Source of the DNA: Agromyces sp. 3263
GTDB taxonomy: Bacteria > Actinomycetota > Actinomycetes > Actinomycetales > Microbacteriaceae
Length of the DNA: 64,000 nucleotides
Assembly (NCBI RefSeq): GCF_031456545.1
Contig: NZ_JAVDUV010000001.1
Span: forward strand, 930,001 to 994,000
Direction of reading: 5' to 3'
This document shows, in pieces, positions 17,623 through 25,765 of this stretch (its first letter is position 1; each line of letters opens with the position of its first letter). Below the pieces are notes generated by a model. The model was not told where the DNA came from. It made no database searches and worked only from the letters and a program-made list of their open reading frames with translations. The translations under genes were made by a program, and so were the position numbers.

Positions 17623-18549
17623 CTACCAGGCCGACTCGGCGTACCCGTTGGCGACCTTCGCGACCTTGTCGACGTAGTCGTTGTCGTGGTTGTAGGAGTA
17701 GACGCCCGCACGCCAGCCCTCGGGACTCGTCATGGAGCCCGAGGCGCACAGGTAGCGCGCCGTCGTCAGCGCCGCGTCGTCGATCTGGTTCGGGTCGGCC
17801 ACGTCGTCGCCGTTCGCGTCGCTGCCCCACTTCTCCCACGTCGAGGGGATGAACTGCATGGGCCCGACCGCTCGGTCCCACTGGTCGTCGCCGTCGAAGA
17901 GCCCGCCGTCGGTGTCGGCGATCTTGGCCACGCCGTTGCCGTCGAGTGCCGGGCCGACGATCGCCGGCTCGGTGTAGCCGTACTCGTCGAGCACGCTACG
18001 GCCGTGGCTGCCGTGACCCGATTCGATCGAGCCGATGGCCGCGATCGTCGTCCAGTCGAGGCCGCACTCGGGGTCCTCGGACGCGATCGTCACGTGCGCG
18101 AGCGCGTAGGCCTCGAGCGCCCGCTCCGGGATGCCCGTCGCCGCCGAGACCTGCGCCGTCCATGCGGGGTCGACCAGGGGCACCGGGGAGGCCTCGAGAC
18201 CCGAGTCCGAGGCGCCGGCCGTCTCATCGGGGGTCCGCTCCGCGGCGTTCGCCTGCCCGTCGGCAGGCTCGCCCGACTCGGTGGCGGCTCCGTCGGCATC
18301 GGTGGGCGTGACCACCGGAGGCAGCGCCAGGCCGGGCGCATTCGCTGCCGGCGCCGCGAATCCGCCGGGTTTCACCGCAACGCCCGCGGCGTTCACCGCG
18401 AAGACGGCGCCGACCGCGAGCGCGACCACGCCCACCACGACGCCGACGTAGGCGGCGACGCGACGCACGAGACGCCATCCGGTGATGCGCGCCCGCCCCG
18501 GACGACGCTCGCCGAACTCGTCGGCGAAGGAATCGTCATCCCAAGACAT
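17623..18549 (-). CDS. Lytic murein transglycosylase (MltB/SLT_2-like), membrane anchored
   Basis: A 308-residue cell-wall enzyme that would cleave peptidoglycan glycan strands. A short cytoplasmic N-terminus and one membrane segment (VAAYVGVVVGVVALAVGAVF, about residues 31-50) precede a Ser/Thr/Pro/Ala-rich linker. The catalytic domain has Glu in IGSIESGHGSHGRS and the AVGPMQFIPSTWEKWG motif, ending with YLCASGSM and VYSYNHDNDYVDKV. Start ATG 18549 (MSWDDDSFADEF) was chosen because an acidic cytoplasmic head before the anchor is usual. It is transcribed divergently from the YdeI-like gene. Confidence 0.9.
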   Translation of the reverse strand: MSWDDDSFADEFGERRPGRARITGWRLVRRVAAYVGVVVGVVALAVGAVFAVNAAGVAVKPGGFAAPAANAPGLALPPVVTPTDADGAATESGEPADGQANAAERTPDETAGASDSGLEASPVPLVDPAWTAQVSAATGIPERALEAYALAHVTIASEDPECGLDWTTIAAIGSIESGHGSHGRSVLDEYGYTEPAIVGPALDGNGVAKIADTDGGLFDGDDQWDRAVGPMQFIPSTWEKWGSDANGDDVADPNQIDDAALTTARYLCASGSMTSPEGWRAGVYSYNHDNDYVDKVAKVANGYAESAW

Positions 18550-18737
18550 CGGTGCGGTACTCCGTTCGGGCGTCGGTTCGTAGGGGTGCCCTCGGGCGGC
18601 CGTCGACTCCCGGTGAGCGTGCGTCGCCGACCCGTGCTTCAAGAGTACGCGTCCGTGCGCGCGCGGGCCCGGCCGATTTTCCGGCCCCGGCCCCGTGCTG
18701 GTGCGGGCGGGTGGGTGGGTGCTGGCAGACTCGGCTC

Positions 18738-19421
18738 ATGGCGACGACGATCGGAACGCCCGGCGGCACGCCCGAGCGGCCGGCCGTGTTCTTCTCCGGC
18801 CCCGAGGAGTTCCGCGCCTGGCTCGAGGCCAACCACGAGACCGAGGCCGAGCTGTGGATGGGCCTCTACAAGAAGCACGTGCCCGATCGCGGGCTCACGT
18901 GGGAACAGGCCGTGCCCGAGGCGCTCTGCTTCGGCTGGATCGACTCGGTGTCGCAGCGCATCGATGACGACGCCCGCCGTCAGCGGTGGACGCCCCGCAA
19001 GCCCACGAGCATCTGGTCGAGCGTGAACATCGGCCTCGTGGAGCAGCTCACCGCCGACGGACGCATGCACCCCGCCGGCCTCGCCGCCTTCGAGCGACGG
19101 CGTGAAGACCGGTCGAGCGTCTACTCGCACGAGAACCCGCTCCAGGAGTTGCCGCCCGAGGCCGCGGCACGGCTGGCAGCGGATGCCGCGGCATCCGCGT
19201 TCTGGCAGGCGGCCACGCCCACCTACCGACGACAGGTCACGCACTGGGTGCTCTCGGCGAAACAGGAGGCGACGCGCGAGCGGCGCCTGGCGCAGCTCAT
19301 CGAGGAGAGCGCGGCGGGCCGGCTGGTGTCGTTCCAGCGCTACGGCGAGACGCCGAAGTGGGTGGAGCGCGCGGCCGCGGCCGCGCGGGCCGCCACGACG
19401 CGCGACGCCACGGCAGACTGA
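18738..19421 (+). CDS. YdeI/OmpD-associated family protein
   Basis: A 227-residue protein of the bacteriocin-protection YdeI/OmpD-associated family. Motifs visible are FFSGPEEFRAWLEANHETEAELWMGLYKK, the LCFGWIDSVSQRIDDDARRQRWTPRK core and RQVTHWVLSAKQEATRERR near the end. Homologues have been linked to resistance to antimicrobial peptides, but the function here is unproven. Start ATG 18738. It is followed after ten bases by the TSUP exporter gene and is probably co-transcribed with it. Confidence 0.85.
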   Translation: MATTIGTPGGTPERPAVFFSGPEEFRAWLEANHETEAELWMGLYKKHVPDRGLTWEQAVPEALCFGWIDSVSQRIDDDARRQRWTPRKPTSIWSSVNIGLVEQLTADGRMHPAGLAAFERRREDRSSVYSHENPLQELPPEAAARLAADAAASAFWQAATPTYRRQVTHWVLSAKQEATRERRLAQLIEESAAGRLVSFQRYGETPKWVERAAAAARAATTRDATAD

Positions 19422-19431
19422 CGCGGGCGCG

Positions 19432-20184
19432 GTGCCGGCCTTCACCCCGCTCGAGTGGATCGTGCTCGCGATCGCCGCCCTCGCGGTCGGCGCATCGAAG
19501 AGCGGCATGCCCGCGTTCGGCCCGATCCCGGCCGCCCTGTTCGCGACCGTCCTCCCCGCGAAGGCGTCGACCGGTGCCGTCCTCGGCCTGCTGCTCGTCG
19601 GGGACCTCATCGCGGTCCGGATGTACCACGCCCACGCCGACTGGACGATCCTCCGCCGGCTCTTCCCGTCGGTCGTGGCCGGGGTGCTGCTCGGGGTGGT
19701 CGTGCTCTGGTTCGCGGACGACGCGGCGGTCCGGCGCCTCATCGGCGCGACCCTCGTGCTCCTGGTGGTGCTGCGCGTCGCGCTGATCCTCCGCCAGCGC
19801 CGCACGGGCGGCGAACCACGCCCGCCGGCTCCCTGGCTCGCCAACGTCTTCGGGCCGCTGGGCGGGCTGACGACCATGGTCGCGAACGCCGCAGGGCCGG
19901 TGATGACGGTCTACTTCACCGCATCCCGCCTGCCGGTCCAGGCGATCCTCGGCACGGCCGCGTGGTTCTTCCTGCTCGTGAACGCCTTCAAGGTGCCGTT
20001 CTCGGTGGCGCTCGGCCTCATGACCCCGCAATCGCTGCTGCTGAACCTGTTGCTCGTGCCTGCGCTCGTCGTCGGCGCCTTCGCGGGCCGTGCGGCGGCA
20101 CGCCGCATCTCACCCGCCTGGTTCGAGCGCATCGTGCTGGTGCTCACGTTCACGTCGGGCGTCTTCCTGCTCGTCCGCGCCTGA
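19432..20184 (+). CDS. Sulfite exporter TauE/SafE (TSUP) family permease
   Basis: A 250-residue membrane protein with about seven to eight membrane segments. TSUP repeats are seen at VGASKSGMPAFGPIPAALFATVLPAKASTG and in the second half at FGPLGGLTTMVANAAGPVMTVYF. The family moves sulfite, sulfonates or other anions. GTG 19432 is the only suitable start and begins ten bases after the YdeI stop. A strong bidirectional hairpin follows the gene. Substrate unknown. Confidence 0.88.
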   Translation: MPAFTPLEWIVLAIAALAVGASKSGMPAFGPIPAALFATVLPAKASTGAVLGLLLVGDLIAVRMYHAHADWTILRRLFPSVVAGVLLGVVVLWFADDAAVRRLIGATLVLLVVLRVALILRQRRTGGEPRPPAPWLANVFGPLGGLTTMVANAAGPVMTVYFTASRLPVQAILGTAAWFFLLVNAFKVPFSVALGLMTPQSLLLNLLLVPALVVGAFAGRAAARRISPAWFERIVLVLTFTSGVFLLVRA

Positions 20185-20185
20185 G

Positions 20186-20215
20186 CCAGCGGCGGCGCGG
20201 ACGCCGCCGGACTGG
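20186..20215. terminator. Bidirectional terminator hairpin
   Basis: CCAG-CGGCGGCG-CGGA-CGCCGCCG-GA-CTGG forms a 12-pair stem with a four-base loop. It lies exactly between the convergent TSUP and LysR genes. There is no T tract, common in high-GC actinobacteria. Confidence 0.6.
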
Positions 20216-20219
20216 TCCG

Positions 20220-21158
20220 TCAGCGGTCGTGATCGCCGGCGAGCCGCATGGTCGCGCCGGCTCTCGCCGCGAACGCCGTGGCGCTCGTCGTGATGGTGCG
20301 CCGCATGACCTCGACCGCCGCGGTGGGGGCGACGTCCGCCGGACTCGCGACGCTGATCGTGCGGTCGAGCGTCGTGCCCTGGAGCCGAACCGGCCGCAGT
20401 CCCGGCCGATCGATGAGCACCATGGCCGGCACGATCGCGACCCCGAGGCCGCGCTCGACGAAGCGCAGCACCGCGTCCATCTCGGCTCCCTCGAGCACGA
20501 CCTCGGGCGTGAGCCCGGCCGCGCGGAATGCGGCATCCGTCGTGCTGCGCAGGTCGTAGCTCGAGCCGAAGGTGATCTGCGGCAGGCGGGCGACCTCCTC
20601 GAGCGTGATGGCGTCGCGCCCGGTGACCGGCGGCGCGGCGGCAGACGAGACCACCACGAGCTCCTCCACGAGCAGCGGCGTGACCGTGAACCGCTCGGCC
20701 GACGAGGCATCCGTCGTCGTGATCAGCGCAAGATCGAGCTCGCCGGTGCCGAGTTCGTCGAGCAGCCGGAGCGACCCCTGCTCCGAGAGATGGAGTTCGA
20801 TCGCCGGATGCTCCGCGTGGAACGCACTGAGCACTTCGGCGACCAGGCTGATGCAGAGGGTGGGCGTGGCCCCGAGCCGCACCCGGCCGCGCTCCAGGCC
20901 GGCGAGCTCGGCCAGCTCGCGTCGCACCGACGCCGCGTCGGCGAGCATGCGGCGTGCGAGCGGCAGCAGCGACTCGCCCGCGACGGTCAGGGTGCTGCCG
21001 CCGCGGGCCCGGTGGAACAGCTCGGCGCCCAGATCCTGCTCGAGGGCGGCGATCTGCCGGCTGAGCGAGGGCTGCGCGAGGTAGAGCTCCTCAGCGGCGC
21101 GGGTGAAGTTGCCGAACCGCGCCACTTCGACGAAGCTCCGCAGTTGCTCGAGGTTCAT
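20220..21158 (-). CDS. LysR-family transcriptional regulator
   Basis: A 312-residue regulator with the classic LysR helix-turn-helix (FVEVARFGNFTRAAEELYLAQPSLSRQIAALEQDLG). The effector-binding fold has segments RGRVRLGATPTL and FVERGLGVAIVPAM. It is divergent from a succinate-dehydrogenase-like flavoprotein gene, with 77 bases between them that contain a GCATT-N5-AATGC inverted repeat of the LysR T-N11-A type. It therefore probably controls that flavoprotein gene. Effector unknown. Confidence 0.92.
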   Translation of the reverse strand: MNLEQLRSFVEVARFGNFTRAAEELYLAQPSLSRQIAALEQDLGAELFHRARGGSTLTVAGESLLPLARRMLADAASVRRELAELAGLERGRVRLGATPTLCISLVAEVLSAFHAEHPAIELHLSEQGSLRLLDELGTGELDLALITTTDASSAERFTVTPLLVEELVVVSSAAAPPVTGRDAITLEEVARLPQITFGSSYDLRSTTDAAFRAAGLTPEVVLEGAEMDAVLRFVERGLGVAIVPAMVLIDRPGLRPVRLQGTTLDRTISVASPADVAPTAAVEVMRRTITTSATAFAARAGATMRLAGDHDR

Positions 21159-21195
21159 ACCGATAGCCTACGCGCATCGTTCTGACGCAGAAGAT

Positions 21196-21210
21196 GCATT
21201 GGAGTAATGC
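21196..21210. promoter_or_regulatory. LysR-type binding site
   Basis: GCATTGGAGTAATGC is an inverted repeat with five-base arms, matching the T-N11-A architecture of LysR boxes. It sits 26 bases upstream of the flavoprotein start and 38 bases from the LysR start. Confidence 0.6.
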
Positions 21211-21235
21211 GACACCGGTACGTAGCGTGGATGGC

Positions 21236-22993
21236 ATGAGCACCACGATTCCCGATGGCACCCCCACGTCAGAACGCCAGATCTCCACGACCGTCCTCGT
21301 CATCGGCACCGGTGGATCGGGCCTGCGCGCGGCCATCGAACTCGCCGAGGCGGGCGTCGATGTGCTCGCCCTCGGCAAGCGCCCCAAGTCCGATGCGCAC
21401 ACCTCGCTCGCGGCCGGCGGCATCAATGCCGCCCTCGCCACGATGGACGCCGACGACAGCTGGCAGCAGCACGCGGCCGACACGCTGAAGGAGAGCTACC
21501 TGCTCGCCAACCCGCACACTGTCGAGATCGTCACCTCGGGGGCGGCTCGCGGCATCGAGGACCTCGAGCGGTACGGCATGCCCTTCGCCCGTGAGGACGA
21601 CGGCCGCATCTCGCAGCGCTTCTTCGGCGCGCACACCTACCGTCGCACCGCGTTCGCGGGCGACTACACGGGGCTCGAGATCCAGCGCACGCTGATCAAC
21701 CGGGCAGCGCAGCTGAACGTGCCGATCCTCGACACGGTCTACGTCACGCGCATCCTCGTGAACGACGACGGCGCGGTCTTCGGCGCCTACGGCTTCGACC
21801 TCGAGGACGGCACGCGCTACCTCATCCACGCCGACGCGGTCGTCCTCGCCGCCGGCGGCCACAACCGCATCTGGCGGCGCACCTCGTCTCGGCGAGACGA
21901 GAACACGGGCGACTCCTGGCGGCTCGCCGTCGAGGCGGGCGGGCGCGTGCGCGACCCCGAGCTCGTGCAGTTCCACCCGTCGGGCATCATCGAGCCCGAG
22001 AGCGCGGCAGGCACCCTCATCTCCGAAGCCGCACGCGGTGAAGGCGGCATCCTCACCAACGGCCTCGGCGAGCGCTTCATGGCGAAGTACGACCCCGAGC
22101 GCATGGAGCTCTCGACGCGCGACCGTGTGGCACTCGCCGCGTACACCGAGATCAAGGAGGGGCGCGGCACCCCCAACGGCGGTGTCTGGCTGGATGTCTC
22201 GCACCTGCCCCGCGAGACGATCATGCAGCGCCTCCCCCGCGTGTATCAGACCATGCTCGAGCTGCAGATGCTCGACATCACGAAGGAGCCGATCGAGATC
22301 GCGCCCACCGCGCACTACTCGATGGGCGGCGTCTGGGTGAGGCCCGACGACCACGGCACGGATGTCCCAGGGCTCTACGCGATCGGCGAGGCATCCTCCG
22401 GGCTGCACGGCGCCAATCGCCTGGGCGGCAACTCCCTCATCGAGCTGCTCGTCTTCGGGCGCATCGTCGGGCAGGCCGCCGCGGAGTACTCGCGCTCGCT
22501 CGACGCCCAGACGCGGTCGGCCGCCGCCGTGCAGACCGCGCGCGACGAGATCGCAGCGCTCCTGGCATCCGACGGCGCCGAGAACGTGCGTGCCCTGCAG
22601 CGCGCGATCCGCGACACCATGACCGAGCACGCCGGCGTCGTGCGCGACGAGGCCGGTCTCCTCGCGGGTCTCGCCGAGCTCGACGCGATCGAGGCGCGCA
22701 TGTCCGACATCGGCGTGCACCCCGACATCGCCGGGTACCAGGACCTCGCGCACGCCTTCGACCTCAAGTCGGCGGCCTTGGCAGCGCGCGCGACGCTCGA
22801 GGCGGCGCTCGAACGGCGCGAGACCCGCGGATGCCACAACCGCAGCGACTTCCCCGAGACGAATGCCGCGCTGCAGGTCAACCTCGTGTGGTCGCCGTCG
22901 ACCGGCGTGACCCGGGAGGAGATCCCGCCCATCCCTGATGAGATCGCGGCGCTCATGCGCGAGGTGTCGGTGGCGGGCAAGCTCGTCGAATAA
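21236..22993 (+). CDS. FAD-binding protein, succinate dehydrogenase/fumarate reductase flavoprotein-like
   Basis: A 585-residue flavoprotein of the SdhA/FrdA/L-aspartate oxidase superfamily. The Rossmann FAD motif is VLVIGTGGSGLRAAIELAEAG. The segment DAHTSLAAGGINAAL includes the His that in SdhA carries covalent FAD. Active-site features are VQFHPSG, EAARGEGGIL and the HxxSxGG-type TAHYSMGGVWV, and the C-terminal FAD clamp is ASSGLHGANRLGGNSL. No iron-sulfur or membrane-anchor subunit gene lies near, so it is unlikely to be a normal respiratory complex. Control by the divergent LysR suggests a substrate-specific oxidoreductase. ATG 21236 was chosen over 21194, which would overlap the LysR box. 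Confidence 0.85.
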   Translation: MSTTIPDGTPTSERQISTTVLVIGTGGSGLRAAIELAEAGVDVLALGKRPKSDAHTSLAAGGINAALATMDADDSWQQHAADTLKESYLLANPHTVEIVTSGAARGIEDLERYGMPFAREDDGRISQRFFGAHTYRRTAFAGDYTGLEIQRTLINRAAQLNVPILDTVYVTRILVNDDGAVFGAYGFDLEDGTRYLIHADAVVLAAGGHNRIWRRTSSRRDENTGDSWRLAVEAGGRVRDPELVQFHPSGIIEPESAAGTLISEAARGEGGILTNGLGERFMAKYDPERMELSTRDRVALAAYTEIKEGRGTPNGGVWLDVSHLPRETIMQRLPRVYQTMLELQMLDITKEPIEIAPTAHYSMGGVWVRPDDHGTDVPGLYAIGEASSGLHGANRLGGNSLIELLVFGRIVGQAAAEYSRSLDAQTRSAAAVQTARDEIAALLASDGAENVRALQRAIRDTMTEHAGVVRDEAGLLAGLAELDAIEARMSDIGVHPDIAGYQDLAHAFDLKSAALAARATLEAALERRETRGCHNRSDFPETNAALQVNLVWSPSTGVTREEIPPIPDEIAALMREVSVAGKLVE

Positions 22994-23014
22994 CTGCCCT
23001 CATAGGATGTCGGG

Positions 23015-23422
23015 ATGCCCCTGTTCGACCATCTCGCCATCAGCGTCGACGACCTCCCTCGTTCGATCGCGCAGTTCGATCCCGTGATGCAGGGGCTCGG
23101 CTGCACCCGGCAGGACGCCGACGACTCGGTGTCCTGGTACAAGGGCGAGGAGGAGCTGATCCTCTTCCCTGCGCGCGAGGCGGGCAGGGGGCCGCACCGC
23201 ACCGGACGGGTCGGCTGGCAGCACCTCGCCTTCGCCGTCGACTCGCGCGCCGAGGTCGATCGCCTGCACGCGATCGCCGTCGATGCCGGATGGACGGCGG
23301 TGCGCGAACCGAAGCTCTACCCCCGGTTCAACGACCGCTACTACGCGTCCTTCATCGAGGACGACAACGGCATCCGACTCGAGTTCATGCACAACCCGCC
23401 GCGGGACTCGTCTGCAGGCTAG
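23015..23422 (+). CDS. VOC-family (glyoxalase/dioxygenase superfamily) protein
   Basis: A 135-residue single-domain vicinal-oxygen-chelate protein. It has the beta-alpha-beta-beta-beta pattern with candidate metal ligands His in FDHLAISVDDL, His in WQHLAFAVDS and Glu in GIRLEFMH. It lies 21 bases after the flavoprotein gene and may be its operon partner. The TAG stop lies in a CTAG that is shared with the stop of the convergent deaminase gene. Substrate unknown. Confidence 0.85.
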   Translation: MPLFDHLAISVDDLPRSIAQFDPVMQGLGCTRQDADDSVSWYKGEEELILFPAREAGRGPHRTGRVGWQHLAFAVDSRAEVDRLHAIAVDAGWTAVREPKLYPRFNDRYYASFIEDDNGIRLEFMHNPPRDSSAG

Positions 23423-23904
23423 TTCGCGCCCACCGCCCGTTCGATGAGTGCCCGCACGTCGGGAACGAGTTTGTCGACCGGCCCCTCCACCGGCAGTCCG
23501 GGCGCGATGACGTTGATCGGCAGCACGCCCACGGGCGACGGCCTGGCGCCGAGTCCCCGGCGCCATCCCGCGATCTGCTCCGCCGAAGCGACGTAGACGA
23601 TGCGGCCGAGCCCGACCCAGGCGTGCGCGGCCGAGCACATGGGGCAATGCTCCCCCGACGTGTACACCGTGGCCGCCGCCCGCTCGTCGACGGTCAGGTG
23701 CTCGGCTGCCCATCGGGCGATCGCGAACTCCGGATGCCGCGTGGGGTCGCCCGTGCTCTCCTCCCGGTTGCGGTCGGCGAACCGCTCGACGCCGGTGCCG
23801 TCCACGAGCACCGACCCGAACGGCCCGTCGCCGGCGTCGAGCGCCTCCCGGGCGAGCTCGACCGCGCGGCGCAGGTGGATGAGGTCGCTTTCCGAGATCG
23901 TCAT
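23419..23904 (-). CDS. Nucleoside deaminase (CDA-fold)
   Basis: A 161-residue zinc-dependent deaminase of the cytidine/guanine deaminase-like fold. The catalytic strand reads HPEFAIARWAA (zinc His and catalytic Glu) and the zinc cysteines are in GEHCPMCSAAHAWVG. This arrangement resembles guanine deaminase/tRNA adenosine deaminase relatives. ATG 23904 is assigned; an in-frame ATG upstream would leave almost no space before the divergent protease gene. Specific base substrate not determined. Confidence 0.85.
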   Translation of the reverse strand: MTISESDLIHLRRAVELAREALDAGDGPFGSVLVDGTGVERFADRNREESTGDPTRHPEFAIARWAAEHLTVDERAAATVYTSGEHCPMCSAAHAWVGLGRIVYVASAEQIAGWRRGLGARPSPVGVLPINVIAPGLPVEGPVDKLVPDVRALIERAVGAN

Positions 23905-24007
23905 GGGCAACAGTATGCGGTGCCGCATGATCGATGGGCGGTTGCCGCGTGGCATCCGCCCCCGCGATACAGTCATCGGCGTAGACGTCATCAACGCCCC
24001 CGCACCC

Positions 24008-24733
24008 GTGACCACCTCGACCAGTCGGTGGGGTCTTCTTCATGCGCTCGTCGGAGTGGGCATCTTCGTCGCGTGCATCTTCGCGCCATCGTTGCTGCCC
24101 GACGAGTGGATGTCCTATCCGGTGTGGCTCGCCGTGCGGTTCGCCATGCCGATGTTCGTCATCGCCTGGATCGTCTTCGCGTCGCGGAGGTGGGGCACGG
24201 GGAGCCTCATCGCCGACTACGGGTTGTCGTTCAAGTGGATCGACCTGCTGGCGATCCCGGCGGCGTTCGCCGTGATCTGGGTCGGCGAGCCGATCATCGC
24301 GGGCATCGCCCTGGTCATGTTCGGCGATCCGGGTGGATTCGACACGAACGTGTTCACCTCCCCCGAACCGATGATCTGGGTGCCCGACCTGATCCTCGCG
24401 GTCCTCATCGCCCCGTTCACCGAGGAGATCGTCTTCCGCGGCATGCTGCAGCCCTCGCTGAAGCGGTGGTTCGACGGGAACGCGCCCGACCAGGATCGAC
24501 GCTTCCGGGCGACCAACGCGGCGGTGCTGATCACGGCCGCGTTGTTCTGCTCACTCCACCTGCCGCAGATCCTCGGCGGGGTCAACGGCGTGAGCCTCGC
24601 CGCGGTGACGTTCTTCTCGGGGATCGTGCTCGGGGCGCTGGCCATGGCCACCCGACGAACCGCACCGTCGATCGTCGTGCACTCGGCGACGAACCTCCTC
24701 GCGACCGCCACCGCCTACGGCCTCGTGACCTGA
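24008..24733 (+). CDS. CPBP-family intramembrane metalloprotease
   Basis: A 241-residue membrane protein with about seven membrane segments. The Abi/CAAX-protease motifs are APFTEEIVFRGMLQP (the EExxxR motif), LFCSLHLPQIL (conserved His) and the final APSIVVHSATNLL (His and Asn). Such proteins act as prenyl-peptide endopeptidases or bacteriocin self-immunity proteins. GTG 24008 is a best guess; an ATG at 23927 is in frame but only 22 bases from the divergent deaminase start. Confidence 0.82.
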   Translation: MTTSTSRWGLLHALVGVGIFVACIFAPSLLPDEWMSYPVWLAVRFAMPMFVIAWIVFASRRWGTGSLIADYGLSFKWIDLLAIPAAFAVIWVGEPIIAGIALVMFGDPGGFDTNVFTSPEPMIWVPDLILAVLIAPFTEEIVFRGMLQPSLKRWFDGNAPDQDRRFRATNAAVLITAALFCSLHLPQILGGVNGVSLAAVTFFSGIVLGALAMATRRTAPSIVVHSATNLLATATAYGLVT

Positions 24734-24778
24734 TCGCGCCCCTTCGCCGGATCCGCTCGTGCGGCTAGTCTGACGGCC

Positions 24779-25252
24779 ATGTCCGACGTCTTCACCGATG
24801 CAGATCCGCGACGTGCCCGCCCCGACGACGCCGAGGCGGTCGCGCGCCTGCTGCACGACTTCAACACCGAGTTCGACACGCCCTCCCCCGGCACGGCGAT
24901 CCTGGCCGGACGGCTGCGTTCGCTGCTCGCCGGACCCGGAACGCTCGCCTACCTGGTCGGTGAGCCGGCGGCGGGGGTCGCGCTGGTGACGCTGCGAAGC
25001 AACGTCTGGTACGACGGCCCGGTGGCGCTCCTCGACGAACTGTACGTGCAGCCCGATCTTCGGGGTCACGGCCTCGGCGCGGCGATGGTCCGTCTGCTGG
25101 TCGCCGAGGCGCGGAGGACGGGCGTCTCGGCGATCGAGATCAACGTCGATGCGGGCGACGTCGACGCGCAGCGCTTCTACGAGCGCCACGGGTTCAGCGG
25201 CACGGATCCCGATACCGGAGAGCGCGCGTTCTACTACTCACTCGAGCTCTAG
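24779..25252 (+). CDS. GNAT-family N-acetyltransferase
   Basis: A 157-residue acetyltransferase. Motif A with the acetyl-CoA loop is YVQPDLRGHGLGAAMVRLLVAEA (Q/RxxGxG/A), and motif B ends in FYERHGFSG. It follows the protease gene by 45 bases. The last 15 bases overlap the end of the convergent DUF1048 gene. Acceptor substrate unknown. Confidence 0.9.
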   Translation: MSDVFTDADPRRARPDDAEAVARLLHDFNTEFDTPSPGTAILAGRLRSLLAGPGTLAYLVGEPAAGVALVTLRSNVWYDGPVALLDELYVQPDLRGHGLGAAMVRLLVAEARRTGVSAIEINVDAGDVDAQRFYERHGFSGTDPDTGERAFYYSLEL

Positions 25253-25624
25253 GCGAACCCGGGGATCGCCCGCGATCGCGTCGATCGTCGAGCGGAGCAG
25301 GCTCCGCTCGGAGGCGATCCACCCGACCTCTGCCTGGTTGGCGAGGAGCAACTCGGCGAACTCGACGGGATCTTCGCCGAAGATCGCTCGGACGTCGAGC
25401 CCATCGGCCTCGCACTGCTCGAACACGGCCGCCAGGTCGTCGAGCGTCGTGGCGAGGTCTCCGCTCGAGAACGCTCCCCGTTGGACGAGGTACCGTTCCA
25501 CGGCGTCGGCCGCTGTCCGGTAGTCGGGACGCAGCCGGAGCCTGCGAGCACGGTACCGCTCGTCTCGCTCCGCCTCGTCGGATGATTCGGCGATGACGTC
25601 GAGCCCGGTCGCTGCCACGCGCAT
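25238..25624 (-). CDS. DUF1048 domain protein
   Basis: A 128-residue soluble helical protein with the DUF1048 pattern (LRPDYRTAADAVERYL, then LAAVFEQCEADGLDVRAIFGEDPVEFAELLL). ATG 25624 has a clear ribosome site (AGAGGAGCAGC); upstream in-frame codons were rejected. The family is often encoded next to PadR-type or other regulators; here it is divergent from a TetR gene with palindromic sites between. Function not known. Confidence 0.82.
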   Translation of the reverse strand: MRVAATGLDVIAESSDEAERDERYRARRLRLRPDYRTAADAVERYLVQRGAFSSGDLATTLDDLAAVFEQCEADGLDVRAIFGEDPVEFAELLLANQAEVGWIASERSLLRSTIDAIAGDPRVRLELE

Positions 25625-25678
25625 GCTGCTCCTCTGCTGATTCCAGCCGCGCAGGTCCCACGCGGCGATCGATATTGA

Positions 25679-25695
25679 CGACACGCAACGTGTCG
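25679..25695. promoter_or_regulatory. TetR operator A
   Basis: CGACACG-CAA-CGTGTCG is a perfect inverted repeat with seven-base arms. It lies between the divergent DUF1048 and TetR genes, 55 bases from the DUF1048 start. The sequence ACGTGTCGTGTT beginning inside it recurs in inverted form just before site B. Confidence 0.65.
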
Positions 25696-25740
25696 TGTTG
25701 TCTCGGAAGCTACCACTGGCGAGGCCGCGAACGCAACACG

Positions 25741-25753
25741 ACACGTAGCGTGT
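25741..25753. promoter_or_regulatory. TetR operator B
   Basis: ACACG-TAG-CGTGT has the same arms as operator A and lies 13 bases upstream of the TetR start. The preceding AACACGACACGT (25735-25746) is the reverse complement of part of site A, so the two sites face each other across the intergenic region. Confidence 0.6.
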
Positions 25754-25765
25754 AGCCTGAGAGGG

